DNA from: Deinococcus piscis
GTDB lineage: Bacteria > Deinococcota > Deinococci > Deinococcales > Deinococcaceae
Direction: 5' to 3'
Assembly: GCF_014653275.1 (NCBI RefSeq)
Contig: NZ_BNAL01000001.1
Location: 124,001-188,000, forward strand
DNA: 64,000 bases
Below the pieces are notes generated by a model. It had not been told where the DNA came from and ran no database searches. It saw only the letters and a list, made by a program, of their open reading frames with translations. The first letter of the stretch is position 1, and each line of letters starts with the position of its first letter. This document shows positions 38,781 through 47,757 of the stretch, piece after piece. Position numbers and translations under genes: made by a program.

Positions 38781-39887
38781 TTAGCGCTGCGGCAAGTCCG
38801 GCTGGCGCTCGCCCCGGAAGGGGTCCTGGCCCGCTGGGAGCTTCAGCGTCACGCGCTGGCCGGTGCGGGCGCTCTCGTAGATGGCGTCCATCACGATGTG
38901 GTCGGCCACGCCTTCTTCGCCCGGAGTCCAGGGGGTCTTGCCCTCGCGGATGCACTGCGCGAAATGGTCCACCTCGTTGCCGAACTGGTCGTAGGAGGCA
39001 AAGCGTGGCCGGTGCGCGGCTTCCTTGTCGGTCAGCGTGAAGTCCAAGCAGGTGTAGTTGAAGGCCGGGTCCATCTCCACCTTGCCCGCTTCGCCCACCA
39101 CGCGCAGGGCCGAGGTATCACGGGATGCGTAGCTGGTCAGGCAGTTGGCGACGATGCCACCCTCAAAGCCCATCATCCAGGCCACACGCTCCTCAATTTC
39201 GGCAAAGCGGGGGTCGCCCTGCGGCTGGTTCAGGTCGGCAAAGACCCACAGTGGTTCCTTGCCCAGCACAAACCGGATGATGTTCAGCGAGTAGATGCCC
39301 ACGTCCACCAGCGGGCCGCCGCCCGCGTACTCCCGGCGCATCCGCCAGGCCTGCGCATCCTCTTCGGTGTGCGAATGAATGGAATCGATGGTGCGGATGG
39401 TGCCCAGCCGCCCACTTTGCACGGCGTCACGCACGGCCCAGTGCTCGGGGGTGTACTGGCAGCGGTAGGCGGTCATCAGCAGGACGCCAGCGGCGCGGCA
39501 AGCGTCCACCATCGCCTGTGCGTCGGCCACGTTGGTGCTCAGCGGCTTTTCACACAGTACGTGCTTGCCCATGCGTGCGGCCCGCTCCACGAACTCCCGG
39601 TGCATGGAGTTGGGCAGGACGATAAAGACTGCATCGACATCATCCCGCTCGGCAAGCCGCTCGAAGTCGTCATAGGCGTATACGTCGTCATCAGTCAGGC
39701 CGCTGGCGTGGGCCAGGGCCAGGCCCTTGTCTTTTTCGCTGGTGACCAGCGCGGCCAAGCGGGCATGCTGACTGGTGCGAATGGCTGGGATCAGTTCCTC
39801 GGCAGTCAGCTTGCCCAGGCCGACCACCGCGTAACCGACCCGCTGGCGTTCAGGCTCTGGCGTGGAAATTTCAGGCTTGAGTGGCAT
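38781..39887 (-). CDS. Gfo/Idh/MocA-family NAD(P)-dependent oxidoreductase
   Basis: This 368-aa oxidoreductase has an N-terminal Rossmann fold (VGYAVVGLGKLTAEELIPAI), the cofactor segment VFIVLPNSMHREFVERAARM, and the motif HVLCEKPLSTNVADA (EKP, typical of the family). The C-terminal half forms the substrate-binding beta-sheet, with DVGIYSLNIIRFVLG (D-x-G-x-Y). Members oxidise or reduce sugars and inositols; the substrate is unknown. TATGGT (39899-39894) is 6 nt before the ATG, a leaderless start. It is convergent with the carotenoid operon. Confidence 0.92.
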   Translation of the reverse strand: MPLKPEISTPEPERQRVGYAVVGLGKLTAEELIPAIRTSQHARLAALVTSEKDKGLALAHASGLTDDDVYAYDDFERLAERDDVDAVFIVLPNSMHREFVERAARMGKHVLCEKPLSTNVADAQAMVDACRAAGVLLMTAYRCQYTPEHWAVRDAVQSGRLGTIRTIDSIHSHTEEDAQAWRMRREYAGGGPLVDVGIYSLNIIRFVLGKEPLWVFADLNQPQGDPRFAEIEERVAWMMGFEGGIVANCLTSYASRDTSALRVVGEAGKVEMDPAFNYTCLDFTLTDKEAAHRPRFASYDQFGNEVDHFAQCIREGKTPWTPGEEGVADHIVMDAIYESARTGQRVTLKLPAGQDPFRGERQPDLPQR

Positions 39888-39978
39888 GCCGTCACCATAG
39901 CGCGGGACTGGTGCCTGTCCGCAGGACTCGCGCTCCTGTCGCTGTTTTCCAGGCCGCCTCTCAGCCTGCGGTCAGCTC

Positions 39979-40716
39979 TTACGCGGTGCCCTGGGCGGTC
40001 ACGCGGCCATCTTCCAGTCGCACCACACGGGTACACAGGTCCAGCACGCGCTCGTCGTGGGTCACCATCACGGCAGCCTTGCCGCGCTCCGCCACCTCAC
40101 GGGCCAGCATGCTCACCACTTCGCGCCCACGCTCACCGTCCAGGCTGGCCGTCGGCTCATCGGCCAGAATAAGCTGGGGGTCATTCATCAGCGCCCGCGC
40201 AATCGCCACACGCTGCTTTTGACCGCCCGACAGCTCGCCTGGGTAGTGGCCTGTCCGCTCTGCCAGGCCCAGGCTGCGCAAGAGTTCATCGGCCAACGCG
40301 CCCGCCTGAGCGCCGCCCCGGCCCGCCAGCTGCGGCACCAGCGTCAGCTGCTCGCGCACATTCAAGTAGGGAATCAGGTTGCTGGCCTGGAGCACAAACC
40401 CGATGTGATGGAGCCGGAAATCGGCCAGCTGGCGTGCATTCAGGCGGCTCAGCTCCTGCCCGGCAATGGTCACGCTGCCTTCGGTCGGGGTTTGCAGGGC
40501 ACCGGCCAGGGTGAGGAACGTACTTTTGCCGCTGCCGCTGGGGCCAATCACGGCCACCAGTTCGCCGGGGCGCACCTCAAAGTCGGTGGGGTGCAGCGCC
40601 GTGACCTGGGCGTCACCGTCGCCAAACACCTTGCTGACACCGCGCATGGTGAGGGTGGACTGGGCAGCTTGGACAACTTGGGCAGGGCTGGGGGCGGGTT
40701 GGATAAAAGTGGTCAT
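39979..40716 (-). CDS. ABC exporter ATPase (MacB/LolD/HrtA type)
   Basis: The 245-aa protein shows Walker A GPSGSGKST (about 59-67), the Q-loop GFVLQASNLIPYL, signature LSGGQKQRVAIARAL, Walker B LILADEPTASLDG and the switch VMVTHDERVL. The order and the downstream-type motifs fit MacB/LolD-like ATPases that pair with FtsX-type permeases. RBS GAGGAG lies 5 nt before ATG 40716, with a frame that stays open upstream but lacks support. The permease gene lies 61 bp upstream in the same direction, so the two form one unit. The substrate is unknown; heme or a peptide is possible. Confidence 0.93.
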   Translation of the reverse strand: MTTFIQPAPSPAQVVQAAQSTLTMRGVSKVFGDGDAQVTALHPTDFEVRPGELVAVIGPSGSGKSTFLTLAGALQTPTEGSVTIAGQELSRLNARQLADFRLHHIGFVLQASNLIPYLNVREQLTLVPQLAGRGGAQAGALADELLRSLGLAERTGHYPGELSGGQKQRVAIARALMNDPQLILADEPTASLDGERGREVVSMLAREVAERGKAAVMVTHDERVLDLCTRVVRLEDGRVTAQGTA

Positions 40717-40777
40717 GGCAACTCCTCTTTGAAAGTAGGAACAGAACGCGGGGTAGCTGAGGGGCGTGCAGCTCAGG

Positions 40778-41842
40778 TCAGCCGTTCTGACCCAGCGCTT
40801 GTAGGGGGTCCGCCTGGGCGATGGTCCGCAGCGAGAGCAAGCTGCCCAGCAGCGACACCAGCAGCAACAAAGCACTGGCCTGGGCCACAGCGGACCAGGA
40901 GAGCGCGAACGGCAGACCGGCGGGCAGCACCTGGGTGGTGCCGTACATCGCGGCGGCAGCGACGGCCAGGGCCGCCACGGTCAGCAGCACCACCTGCGCC
41001 ACCAGGCTGCCTGCCAGGGTGCGCATGCCTGCGCCAATCGCCTTGAGCAGACCGAACTGCGCGGTTTTCTGGAGCGTCATCACGTAGAAGAACACCGCCA
41101 TCACCAGCGCCGACACGGCCACCAAAAAGACCTGAATCATCAGTAGGCTGCCCTGCTCTTCCTTGTAGCCTTGCAGCGACTGCAAAGCTTCGGCGCGGGT
41201 CTGGGCGGCCAGACCTTCAGGCAAACTGCTCACTGTTTCAGCTTCCAGCGCAACGCCGCTCACGGTGCCGCCAGCGCGGGGGTTCAGGCTCTGCCACTCG
41301 TCCAGCGTCACGAACATCACAGGCTGGTGGTTCAGGCGCGCCCCTTCGGTAAAGCCGACCACTTTCAGCTCCTCGCCGCTGGGCCTCAGGATAATGGTGT
41401 CGCCCAGCTTCACGCCGTCTTCTTTGAGGGTGGCGTCTACCACTGCGCCGTCGCCCTGCATGGGCTGGCCTTCAGTGATCTTGGGGGCCAGGAAAGAATC
41501 CCTCTCCAAGCCCATCATCACGGCACCCAGCTGGGTGCTGTCTGCGGCATTCACCCCAAAGCTGGCAAAGCTCTGGGCAAACGGCGCGGCGTCTGGGTTG
41601 GCTCTACGCAGCGCTGCCACGTCGTCCTTGCCGATAAAGGAGCGGGTGAAGTTGCCATCGGCGTCGGTGGTGGTCACGAAGGTGGCGGCGGGGCTATGCA
41701 GCATCCAAGCGGCGCTGTCTTCGCTCAGGCCCCGGGTCAGGCCCAGCAGCATAAACACCATGAAGGCCAGCAGCGCGGCAATGCCGCCCAGCAGCGCAGA
41801 ACGCAGCCAGTTGAATTTCAGTTCACGGAGGGCAAGAAACAT
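40778..41842 (-). CDS. FtsX-type ABC permease (HrtB/DevC-like)
   Basis: The 354-aa permease has the MacB/HrtB layout: an N-terminal helix (MFLALRELKFNWLRSALLGG, to about 35), a large extracytoplasmic domain (about 45-225), and three C-terminal helices beginning with VFLVAVSALVMAVFFYVM. The end motif TIAQADPLQALG is typical of FtsX/MacB permeases. ATG 41842 follows AGGAG by 7 nt. The gene is preceded by two palindromic operators at 41881-41921. It pairs with the ATPase at 39979. Confidence 0.88.
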   Translation of the reverse strand: MFLALRELKFNWLRSALLGGIAALLAFMVFMLLGLTRGLSEDSAAWMLHSPAATFVTTTDADGNFTRSFIGKDDVAALRRANPDAAPFAQSFASFGVNAADSTQLGAVMMGLERDSFLAPKITEGQPMQGDGAVVDATLKEDGVKLGDTIILRPSGEELKVVGFTEGARLNHQPVMFVTLDEWQSLNPRAGGTVSGVALEAETVSSLPEGLAAQTRAEALQSLQGYKEEQGSLLMIQVFLVAVSALVMAVFFYVMTLQKTAQFGLLKAIGAGMRTLAGSLVAQVVLLTVAALAVAAAAMYGTTQVLPAGLPFALSWSAVAQASALLLLVSLLGSLLSLRTIAQADPLQALGQNG

Positions 41843-41880
41843 AGACAAACTCCTTGAGTGGGAGAGGGAAAAGGCATGAC

Positions 41881-41937
41881 TGACCGTTCGGTCATCTCTT
41901 ATTACTTACCGTACGGTAAGTAGAGGGCAAAAGTCAA
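41881..41937. promoter_or_regulatory. Two TetR-type operators on the ABC exporter promoter
   Basis: TGACCGTTCGGTCA (41881-41894) and the perfect 18-bp palindrome ACTTACCGTACGGTAAGT (41904-41921) lie between 38 and 80 bp before the permease ATG. On the minus strand TTGACT (41937-41932), 18 bp and TACGGT form a promoter whose -10 box falls inside the second palindrome. A repressor binding here would block the promoter. Confidence 0.7.
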
Positions 41938-42070
41938 GTGGCAGCCCACATAGATACGGGCTGGCTTAAGGCAGGGACGAGCAAGAGTTGCGGCAGCGTT
42001 GGTCAGTCAGGCGGCGCGACCAGCGGAAGTTGTGAAGCTGCGCGGCAGAGCATCAAAAATACGGAGTGCG

Positions 42071-42487
42071 CTACCTCACCTGCCCGCGCACCAACTGCAC
42101 CGAAAGTGCGTAGCTCTCGCCACCTTCCTCATCCTGCTCAAACTCGGCCAGCAGGGCCCACAGTCGGCGCTTGAATTCCAGCGCCCGTGCCTGGCTCAGC
42201 TGCGCCGTGCCGATGGCGCTGAGAAACGGTTGGTCGGCCAGCACTTGCCGCAGCGGCGGCCCTTCCTGACTGCCCAGATGCAGCGTGCCGGACCGCAGCC
42301 AGTAGCCCCAGCGGGGATGCTCGGCCAGCAGTGCAGCGGCCTGTAAGCGCATCATTTGTTCGTTGCGCGGCAAAAACTGCGAACTGATAAAGCCTTCAAG
42401 CGTCTCGGCCTGCGTCACCTCGAAGGGAATGAACCAGGGCTCCGGCATGGCGTAGCGGCGAATGGGCCGGCCTGCCCGCTGCTGCAC
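42071..42487 (-). CDS. Hypothetical protein
   Basis: I do not recognise a family for this 138-aa soluble protein. It has a helical middle (MMRLQAAALLAEHPRWGYWL) and an acidic Glu/Asp run near residue 120 (EFEQDEEGGES). GTG 42487 is taken as the start; ATG 42448 (MPEPWFIPFE) is a possible alternative. No membrane segment or signal is visible. It lies between the ABC exporter promoter and the secreted nuclease gene, with no visible functional link to either. Confidence 0.6.
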   Translation of the reverse strand: MQQRAGRPIRRYAMPEPWFIPFEVTQAETLEGFISSQFLPRNEQMMRLQAAALLAEHPRWGYWLRSGTLHLGSQEGPPLRQVLADQPFLSAIGTAQLSQARALEFKRRLWALLAEFEQDEEGGESYALSVQLVRGQVR

Positions 42488-42572
42488 GCCTACCTGCCAG
42501 CTTAGCCCTGCGGCAGAACGTCGCCGCGCCCAGCACTTCTGACCAGGCGCGGCGCAGCTTTATTCAGAGGCT

Positions 42573-45137
42573 CTAGGGACAAACATTCAGCGGGGAAGCC
42601 GTGTTGCGCGGCTCGACACTGCCCCGCGTGAAGTCGTCGGCACTGCCCGTATCCACGCAGCCCCTGCCCAGGCGACTGGCGCTGCTGGTGCTGCTCAGGC
42701 CGCTAAAGGGAACATAATCCACCACGCTGGCCTCGGTGGGGGCGGTGATTTTGGCCGTGCCCTGCACCAGCGCGACCTGCCCGGCGCTGCCGCTCATGGC
42801 GAGGGTGCCGCTGGCGTCAGGCGTGGGCAGCGGCTGGGTGCCGCCTGCGCCTTTGGCCTGCTGCACCAGGTAGTACTGGCCGGGTGCCAGGTCAAAGCTG
42901 TTCAGTGGGGTTACCGCCCAGCTGGTGCCCGACGCGCTGGCGTACTGCACCGAGTAGTCGCCCAGGTTCACGCTGGCGCGGCCCGCATTGAAAATCTCAA
43001 TAAAGTCGTGGGTGTACGTGGCCCCGGAGTTGCCGCCCCCGCCATACACCTGGCTGATGACCAGTCCCGCGCTGCCCGGCTGAGGCGCAGGCTCGGTCAC
43101 GTCTGGAGCCGTCACCGTCACGGTCAGGCGGGCGGTCTGGGTCTGGCCGTCCACGCTGATGGCGGTCACGGTCACCGGGGAGCTGCCTGCCGCCGCAAAG
43201 GTATGCTCCGCGCTGGTGGCCGCCGGGTCAAGCGTATCTACCCTATCGCCCCAGTCCACTGTCAGGCGGCTGAGCGGCCCACTCGCGGCGATGTTCAGGC
43301 GGTAAGGCTGGCCCACCACTGCCGCCGATTCGCCGGTCACGTTCAGCGTGAAGCGGGCTTCGTCACGGGTCAGGTTCAGGCCCACCAGCACCGGATCGTG
43401 GTCAGAAGCGCGGAAAGGGCTGTCTTGCCACAGGTCGGGGCTGGTGCAGACGTTGGTGCGGCACTCAGGGTTGGCCTTGTATTCCACGTTGTAGTCGGCC
43501 AGGGTCGGCTCATCAGCATTGATGTGCCACTCGGTCACGCCACTCACCTGCGCGTCCAGGCTGGTGCTGGCCAGCGCGTGGTCAAGGTAGCCGAACTGCC
43601 CGCCGAACTGGTACGAATAGCGCTCCCCCGCAGGAATGCGCTTGTTTTCGCTCACAAAACCGCCCGCTTCAATGGTCTGGATAGGCTTCTCCGCACCGTA
43701 GGCGTTGAAGTCGCCCATCAGCAGCACGTCGCTGTCGCCACTCTGCGCCTTCAAGCGGTCCACAAAGCCCAGCAGAGCGCGGGCCTGCTCGGTGCGCAGC
43801 TCATTCCAGCAGCCTTCGCCGGTGTCTATGTCGCCGCTGCTGGGGCAGCTGCCTTTGCTCTTGAAGTGGTTGGCGACCACCGTGAACACGCCGCCGCCCG
43901 CATTGTCGCTGAAGGTCTGGGCCAGCGGTGGGCGGCTATGCACCGCGTCCGTGTCCAGCTGGTAAGCCCCTACCGGCGTCACGCGGGCAGGCTTGTAGAT
44001 GACGGCGACCTTGATGGCGTCGGTGCCGATGGTGCCCGTCTGCACGGCGCGGTAGGTCTCAGTCCCATAAGCGGCGTTCAGGCTGGTCACCAGGTCGTTC
44101 AGGGCCGTGTCGCCGTTGTTCTGCACTTCCATCAGCGTGACCACGTCGGCGTCCAGCCCCCTCAGCGCGGACACCACTTTGGCCTTCTGGCGTCCGAACT
44201 CATAGGCACTGTTAGCTCCCCGGTCATTTGGCCCAAAGGTGGTGAAGTAGTTCAGCACGTTGGCTCCAGCCACCTTCAGCGTGCCGCCCACATCCTGCGG
44301 CGCGGCGGGGCGCGGGTTGGTGTCTGTGAACTGGGGGGCAGCCGTCGGCTCTACTTTGAAAACATTGTTGGCGTAGTGCAGCACGCCGGTCAGTCCCTGA
44401 ACGGTGTCGCCGGTGCGGCGGGTGCCCTGGGCGCTCAGGTAGGGCAGCTCGGCAGGGTTCTGCGCGGAATTGCCGTCGTCCAGGGTGATGGTCCGCGCCG
44501 CATTTTGCTCCGGTGTGGTGGCCTCGTTGCCGTTGGTGGGGTTGAACAGCCGTCCGCCTGCCGACAGACCCAGCTCGCCGTAGCGGCCATAGCCGTAGTT
44601 GTTGGTCACGGTCAGGGTTTCGGGGAAGGTCACGCGCATGCCTTCGTACTTCTCCAGGCCAGTGAAGGGAGCCTTGACCTCAACCGGCTTGACCGCCTGG
44701 GTGCCGGTGCAGCCAGCAAATGCGGTGAGGGTGTCAATCTGGGTGGAGCCGTAGAACTCTTTGACGGTGCCGGTCAGTTGCACGAGCTGACCGACCTGCA
44801 CCTTCTGGGGCACCGTCCCGGTGTACACGAACACGCCGTCGCTGGTCGCGGGGTTGCCGTCGCCCTGGGCATCCTGAATAAAAAACCCACGCAGGCCGCT
44901 CTGGAAGTCCGCCGTCACCACGCCGCGCACCGTCACGGTCTGGTTCAGCAAGGGGCTGGCGTCGCCGCTGCCCTGCACCGCAGGAATGGCGGTCAGCGGG
45001 CCGGTAGAGGCCGGGCAACTGCTGGCCGCTGGCGGGGTGGGAGCAGGCTCAGTGGGCTTGGGGGCAGGGAGAGTGGGCTGGGTGCAGCTGGCAAGCAGCA
45101 GGACACCGGACAGGGCCAGAGCGGGTTTCATGTTCAT
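42573..45137 (-). CDS. Secreted ExeM/NucH-type nuclease with lamin-tail domain
   Basis: This 854-aa lipoprotein-like enzyme (lipobox LLASC near residue 17) has in order an OB-fold-type domain (about 40-135, LLNQTVTVRGVVTADFQSG), an endonuclease/exonuclease/phosphatase domain (about 285-590), a PKD-like segment, and a lamin-tail domain (about 700-800, VISQVYGGGGNSGATYTHDF). The EEP domain keeps NVLNYF, LMEVQNNGD, VANHFKSKG, LLMGDFNAYG and SDHDPVLVG, the metal- and phosphate-binding set. Extracellular DNA or RNA degradation, useful for nutrient or nucleotide recycling, is the usual role of this family. ATG 45137 follows GGAG by 5 nt. Confidence 0.9.
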   Translation of the reverse strand: MNMKPALALSGVLLLASCTQPTLPAPKPTEPAPTPPAASSCPASTGPLTAIPAVQGSGDASPLLNQTVTVRGVVTADFQSGLRGFFIQDAQGDGNPATSDGVFVYTGTVPQKVQVGQLVQLTGTVKEFYGSTQIDTLTAFAGCTGTQAVKPVEVKAPFTGLEKYEGMRVTFPETLTVTNNYGYGRYGELGLSAGGRLFNPTNGNEATTPEQNAARTITLDDGNSAQNPAELPYLSAQGTRRTGDTVQGLTGVLHYANNVFKVEPTAAPQFTDTNPRPAAPQDVGGTLKVAGANVLNYFTTFGPNDRGANSAYEFGRQKAKVVSALRGLDADVVTLMEVQNNGDTALNDLVTSLNAAYGTETYRAVQTGTIGTDAIKVAVIYKPARVTPVGAYQLDTDAVHSRPPLAQTFSDNAGGGVFTVVANHFKSKGSCPSSGDIDTGEGCWNELRTEQARALLGFVDRLKAQSGDSDVLLMGDFNAYGAEKPIQTIEAGGFVSENKRIPAGERYSYQFGGQFGYLDHALASTSLDAQVSGVTEWHINADEPTLADYNVEYKANPECRTNVCTSPDLWQDSPFRASDHDPVLVGLNLTRDEARFTLNVTGESAAVVGQPYRLNIAASGPLSRLTVDWGDRVDTLDPAATSAEHTFAAAGSSPVTVTAISVDGQTQTARLTVTVTAPDVTEPAPQPGSAGLVISQVYGGGGNSGATYTHDFIEIFNAGRASVNLGDYSVQYASASGTSWAVTPLNSFDLAPGQYYLVQQAKGAGGTQPLPTPDASGTLAMSGSAGQVALVQGTAKITAPTEASVVDYVPFSGLSSTSSASRLGRGCVDTGSADDFTRGSVEPRNTASPLNVCP

Positions 45138-45219
45138 GGGGACTCCATCTGCAAAAGAGCGGGGCTTCAGGACATAGATGATGTGCGGAAAGCAGCCCTG
45201 GCAGCATACCGGGCCAGCG

Positions 45220-46398
45220 TCATCCTTCGGTGATGGCCGCGTCCCCCAGAGGAGCCGTCCGGGGCACCCCCGCTCCCAGCAGTTGCTCACGCATCTGCGC
45301 TGCCAGCGCCCTCTGCGGCGTGGCGACCAGGGCGGCATTTCTCAGGGTGACCAGCAGAGGGTGCTCCCACTGCCCTACCCGCCCCAGGTGCCGCGAGGTG
45401 CGCGCCAGAGCGGCGGCCCGGTTCCGGCGCAGCTGGGCGTATACCCCAAAAGCCTGCGCGCCTACGCCATAGCGCTGCACGGCACGCGCCAGCACCACCG
45501 CGTCTTCTATGCCCAGGGCGGCCCCCTGACCCAGATTGGGGGGCATGGCATGGGCTGCGTCACCGATGAGGGCCACCGGCCCGCTGACCCAGTGATGACG
45601 GGGGAGTTCGTACAGGTCATGGTGAATCAGCTCGGCGTCCGACTCAGGAAGTGCCAGAGGCAGCGCAAAATCGGCAAAGAGCCGCCGCAGCAGCGCCGCA
45701 CTGCCCGCCGCATGTCGGTGCTGTCCCGCAGGCGCATTCAGGGTGGCGTAGCCATACAGCCGGTTTTGCCCCGTCGCCACCAGACCTATGCGGCGTCCTG
45801 CGCCCCACCATTCCGTAGGGGCCAGCGCCAGCGGCGACTCTGCCACGAAACGCCAGCAGGTATAGCCGGTGTAGACCGGCCCATCCGCATCAAAGACCTG
45901 CTCCCGCACACGCGAATGCAGCCCATCGGCCCCGATGACCGCCGCGTAGACACGCTCTTCTCCACTGCTTAGCCTGACCCGCACGCTGCCCGGCTCCACT
46001 TGTACAGTCTGCAAGCCGACGCCCCACTGCACCGGCAGCCCCTCCGCCAGCACGTGGTGCAGCTCAGGCCGGAACAGGCCCAGCCCATAAGCCTCTGAGT
46101 GCACTTCAGGCAGCGAAACCGTCTGGAGCGTCCTCCCCAGCGGATCTAGGATACGGACCTGCTCAAACCGCTGCCCCAGCTCCAGCAGGGGCCGCTCCAG
46201 TCCCAAGGTCGCCAGCAGCTGCACGGCATTCCAGCCCAGCATGATGCCTGCGCCCCCGGCAGGCTCAGGCACACGCTCAATCAGGTCAAAGGGCACACCC
46301 GCTTGCTGAAAGGCGCAGCCCAGCGTCAGCCCCGCAATCCCGCCACCTACAATCAGGAGACGTTTTTGCCCACTTCGCCCATCACTGGTTACAGACAT
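45220..46398 (-). CDS. FAD-dependent aromatic-type monooxygenase
   Basis: The 392-aa flavoprotein belongs to the PHBH/UbiH-like group: FAD motif LIVGGGIAGLTLGCAFQQAG (about 14-33), the DG motif region AVIGADGLHSRVREQV, and the GDAAHAMPPNLGQGAALGIE motif. It would hydroxylate an aromatic or similar ring with NAD(P)H and O2. TATCCT (46409-46404) is 5 nt before the ATG, a leaderless start. A TetR gene diverges from it, and the palindrome at 46419-46430 lies on its promoter region, so the TetR protein probably controls it. Confidence 0.9.
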   Translation of the reverse strand: MSVTSDGRSGQKRLLIVGGGIAGLTLGCAFQQAGVPFDLIERVPEPAGGAGIMLGWNAVQLLATLGLERPLLELGQRFEQVRILDPLGRTLQTVSLPEVHSEAYGLGLFRPELHHVLAEGLPVQWGVGLQTVQVEPGSVRVRLSSGEERVYAAVIGADGLHSRVREQVFDADGPVYTGYTCWRFVAESPLALAPTEWWGAGRRIGLVATGQNRLYGYATLNAPAGQHRHAAGSAALLRRLFADFALPLALPESDAELIHHDLYELPRHHWVSGPVALIGDAAHAMPPNLGQGAALGIEDAVVLARAVQRYGVGAQAFGVYAQLRRNRAAALARTSRHLGRVGQWEHPLLVTLRNAALVATPQRALAAQMREQLLGAGVPRTAPLGDAAITEG

Positions 46399-46414
46399 GA
46401 CTCAGGATAGTCGA

Positions 46415-46439
46415 TTTTTGAACATGTTCATTTTTGAAC
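46415..46439. promoter_or_regulatory. Candidate operator between the monooxygenase and TetR genes
   Basis: TGAACATGTTCA (46419-46430) is a perfect 12-bp palindrome, and TTTTTGAAC repeats directly at 46415-46423 and 46431-46439. It lies 20 to 30 bp from both start codons, in the -35 area of the monooxygenase promoter. Confidence 0.65.
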
Positions 46440-46458
46440 CTATTCCACGAGAGAGACG

Positions 46459-47088
46459 ATGACCGAATCACGGCGTGAACGTGCAAAACAGGACAAGCAG
46501 GAGCGGATTTATGCTGCGGCCTGGCAGCTGTTCCGTACCCAGGGCTACGAAGTCACCACCATTCGACAGATTGCCGCCGCCGCTGGGGTCAGCGTGGGCA
46601 CGGTGATGGGCTACGGCGGCCATACCGGCGACAAGGGAGGGCTGCTCCGGTCCCTGTTCCGCCACGCGCTGGCGCAGAACATGGCCGCACCCCAGCCCCA
46701 GCCACCCGCGCCGGGCGAGAGCCTCAGCACGTATCTGGACGGGATTTTTGCGCCGTTCTGGGAGTTTTACCGCGAGCAGCCGCAGCTGGCCCGTGTGTTC
46801 GTACAGCAGGTGCTCTATGAACAGTCCGCCGAGGAGCGCCGCGCCGACGCCGAGCAGGTCGCGGCCCTGACTGGGCACCTCGCCGCGCAGCTGGCCGCCC
46901 AGCAGCAGGCGGGCCGCATCCGCGCCGATGCCGACGCGGCTTTGCTAGCACAGACCTTCTTCGCGCTGTACCAGGCGGCGCTGCAAGGCTGGCTGTCGGG
47001 GCTGCTGAGCTACGAAGAGGCGCGCTCAGCGCTGCGGCGCATTCTGGAGTTGCAAGCGGCGCTGCTTGAGCTGGCCCCCGCTGATTGA
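46459..47088 (+). CDS. TetR-family transcriptional regulator
   Basis: The 209-aa protein has an N-terminal helix-turn-helix (QERIYAAAWQLFRTQGYEVT, then RQIAAAAGVSVGTVMGYGG) and an Ala/Gln-rich C-terminal ligand domain. It diverges from the FAD monooxygenase gene, and the palindrome at 46419-46430 sits between them, so autorepression and repression of the monooxygenase are likely (inference). The ligand is unknown; it might be the monooxygenase substrate. Confidence 0.92.
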   Translation: MTESRRERAKQDKQERIYAAAWQLFRTQGYEVTTIRQIAAAAGVSVGTVMGYGGHTGDKGGLLRSLFRHALAQNMAAPQPQPPAPGESLSTYLDGIFAPFWEFYREQPQLARVFVQQVLYEQSAEERRADAEQVAALTGHLAAQLAAQQQAGRIRADADAALLAQTFFALYQAALQGWLSGLLSYEEARSALRRILELQAALLELAPAD

Positions 47089-47152
47089 TCATGCGGAGAG
47101 TCAGTGACGAGGCAGGAAGCTGGTTTGTAGCCCTCTGCTTCTTCCATATACC

Positions 47153-47169
47153 CGTTAGCGTGACTAACG
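47153..47169. repeat. Perfect inverted repeat next to a TTG start
   Basis: CGTTAG and CTAACG flank CGTGA with perfect symmetry, ending one base before the TTG at 47170. It may be an operator or an RNA hairpin that limits initiation. Confidence 0.6.
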
Positions 47170-47577
47170 TTGCATGCCGCCTTGGCCCTTGTCACGCTGT
47201 CTCTGAGTGGCTGTAGCCTTCTGGAGCCGGCCAAGCCTATCGCTTACCGTGCCAGCCCCGATCAGATGATGAACGCCATTGCCCGTCTGGCTCCAACGCT
47301 CCCCGTCAAACCTCTGAATGAGCCTTTCCGGGTGACGCGCCGCACCGCTGATCAGCTGGTGGTGGCAACCCCACTCAAACCGGTGGGCATGGCGGTGGGT
47401 CTGTTTGTGGGCGCTGGCATCGGCAACGCACCGGCCAGCATCACCTATAACTTCAAGCGACAGGGCGATCTCACCCTGGTGACCAGCCAGGTGTCCTCCG
47501 GCAGCGACCTGTCCTCGCAGCACATCGCGGTATACAACATGCTCGACAAGACATTTACGCGTGTGACGTTGCCTTGA
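47170..47577 (+). CDS. Small lipoprotein-like protein with TTG start
   Basis: The 135-aa frame opens with TTG, because an in-frame stop lies at 47161-47163. It has a short hydrophobic stretch ending in the lipobox LSGC (Cys15) but lacks the usual basic N-terminal residues, so the N-terminus may be truncated. The body has a hydrophobic Gly-rich segment at about 74-92 (KPVGMAVGLFVGAGIGNAP) and a beta-rich C-terminal part. No family is recognised. fumC follows 180 bp further on, on its own leaderless promoter. Confidence 0.6.
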   Translation: MHAALALVTLSLSGCSLLEPAKPIAYRASPDQMMNAIARLAPTLPVKPLNEPFRVTRRTADQLVVATPLKPVGMAVGLFVGAGIGNAPASITYNFKRQGDLTLVTSQVSSGSDLSSQHIAVYNMLDKTFTRVTLP

Positions 47578-47744
47578 GTCCGCCTGGCCTGATGGCGCGT
47601 GCCAGCAGGTCTAGACGGCCTTTGCAGCAGGGGGTCTAGCCGCTGGTCGACCATCAAGCGGAGCGGGCGGGCCTGCTGCTGAAGCGGCCCAAAAATGCTG
47701 GACACTGCACCTTGTGACCCCTGCCCGGTGACACCTGAGCGCCC

Positions 47745-47750
47745 TACAAT
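47745..47750 (+). promoter_or_regulatory. Leaderless -10 box of fumC
   Basis: TACAAT lies 7 nt before ATG 47758, so the mRNA would begin at or near the start codon. No consensus -35 is visible. Confidence 0.6.
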
Positions 47751-47757
47751 AGAAAGC

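Noticed and set aside
43008..45233. Plus-strand open frame of 741 codons opposite the secreted nuclease
   Set aside because: It is antisense to a gene with clear domains and has a Gly/His/Val-rich composition typical of shadow frames.
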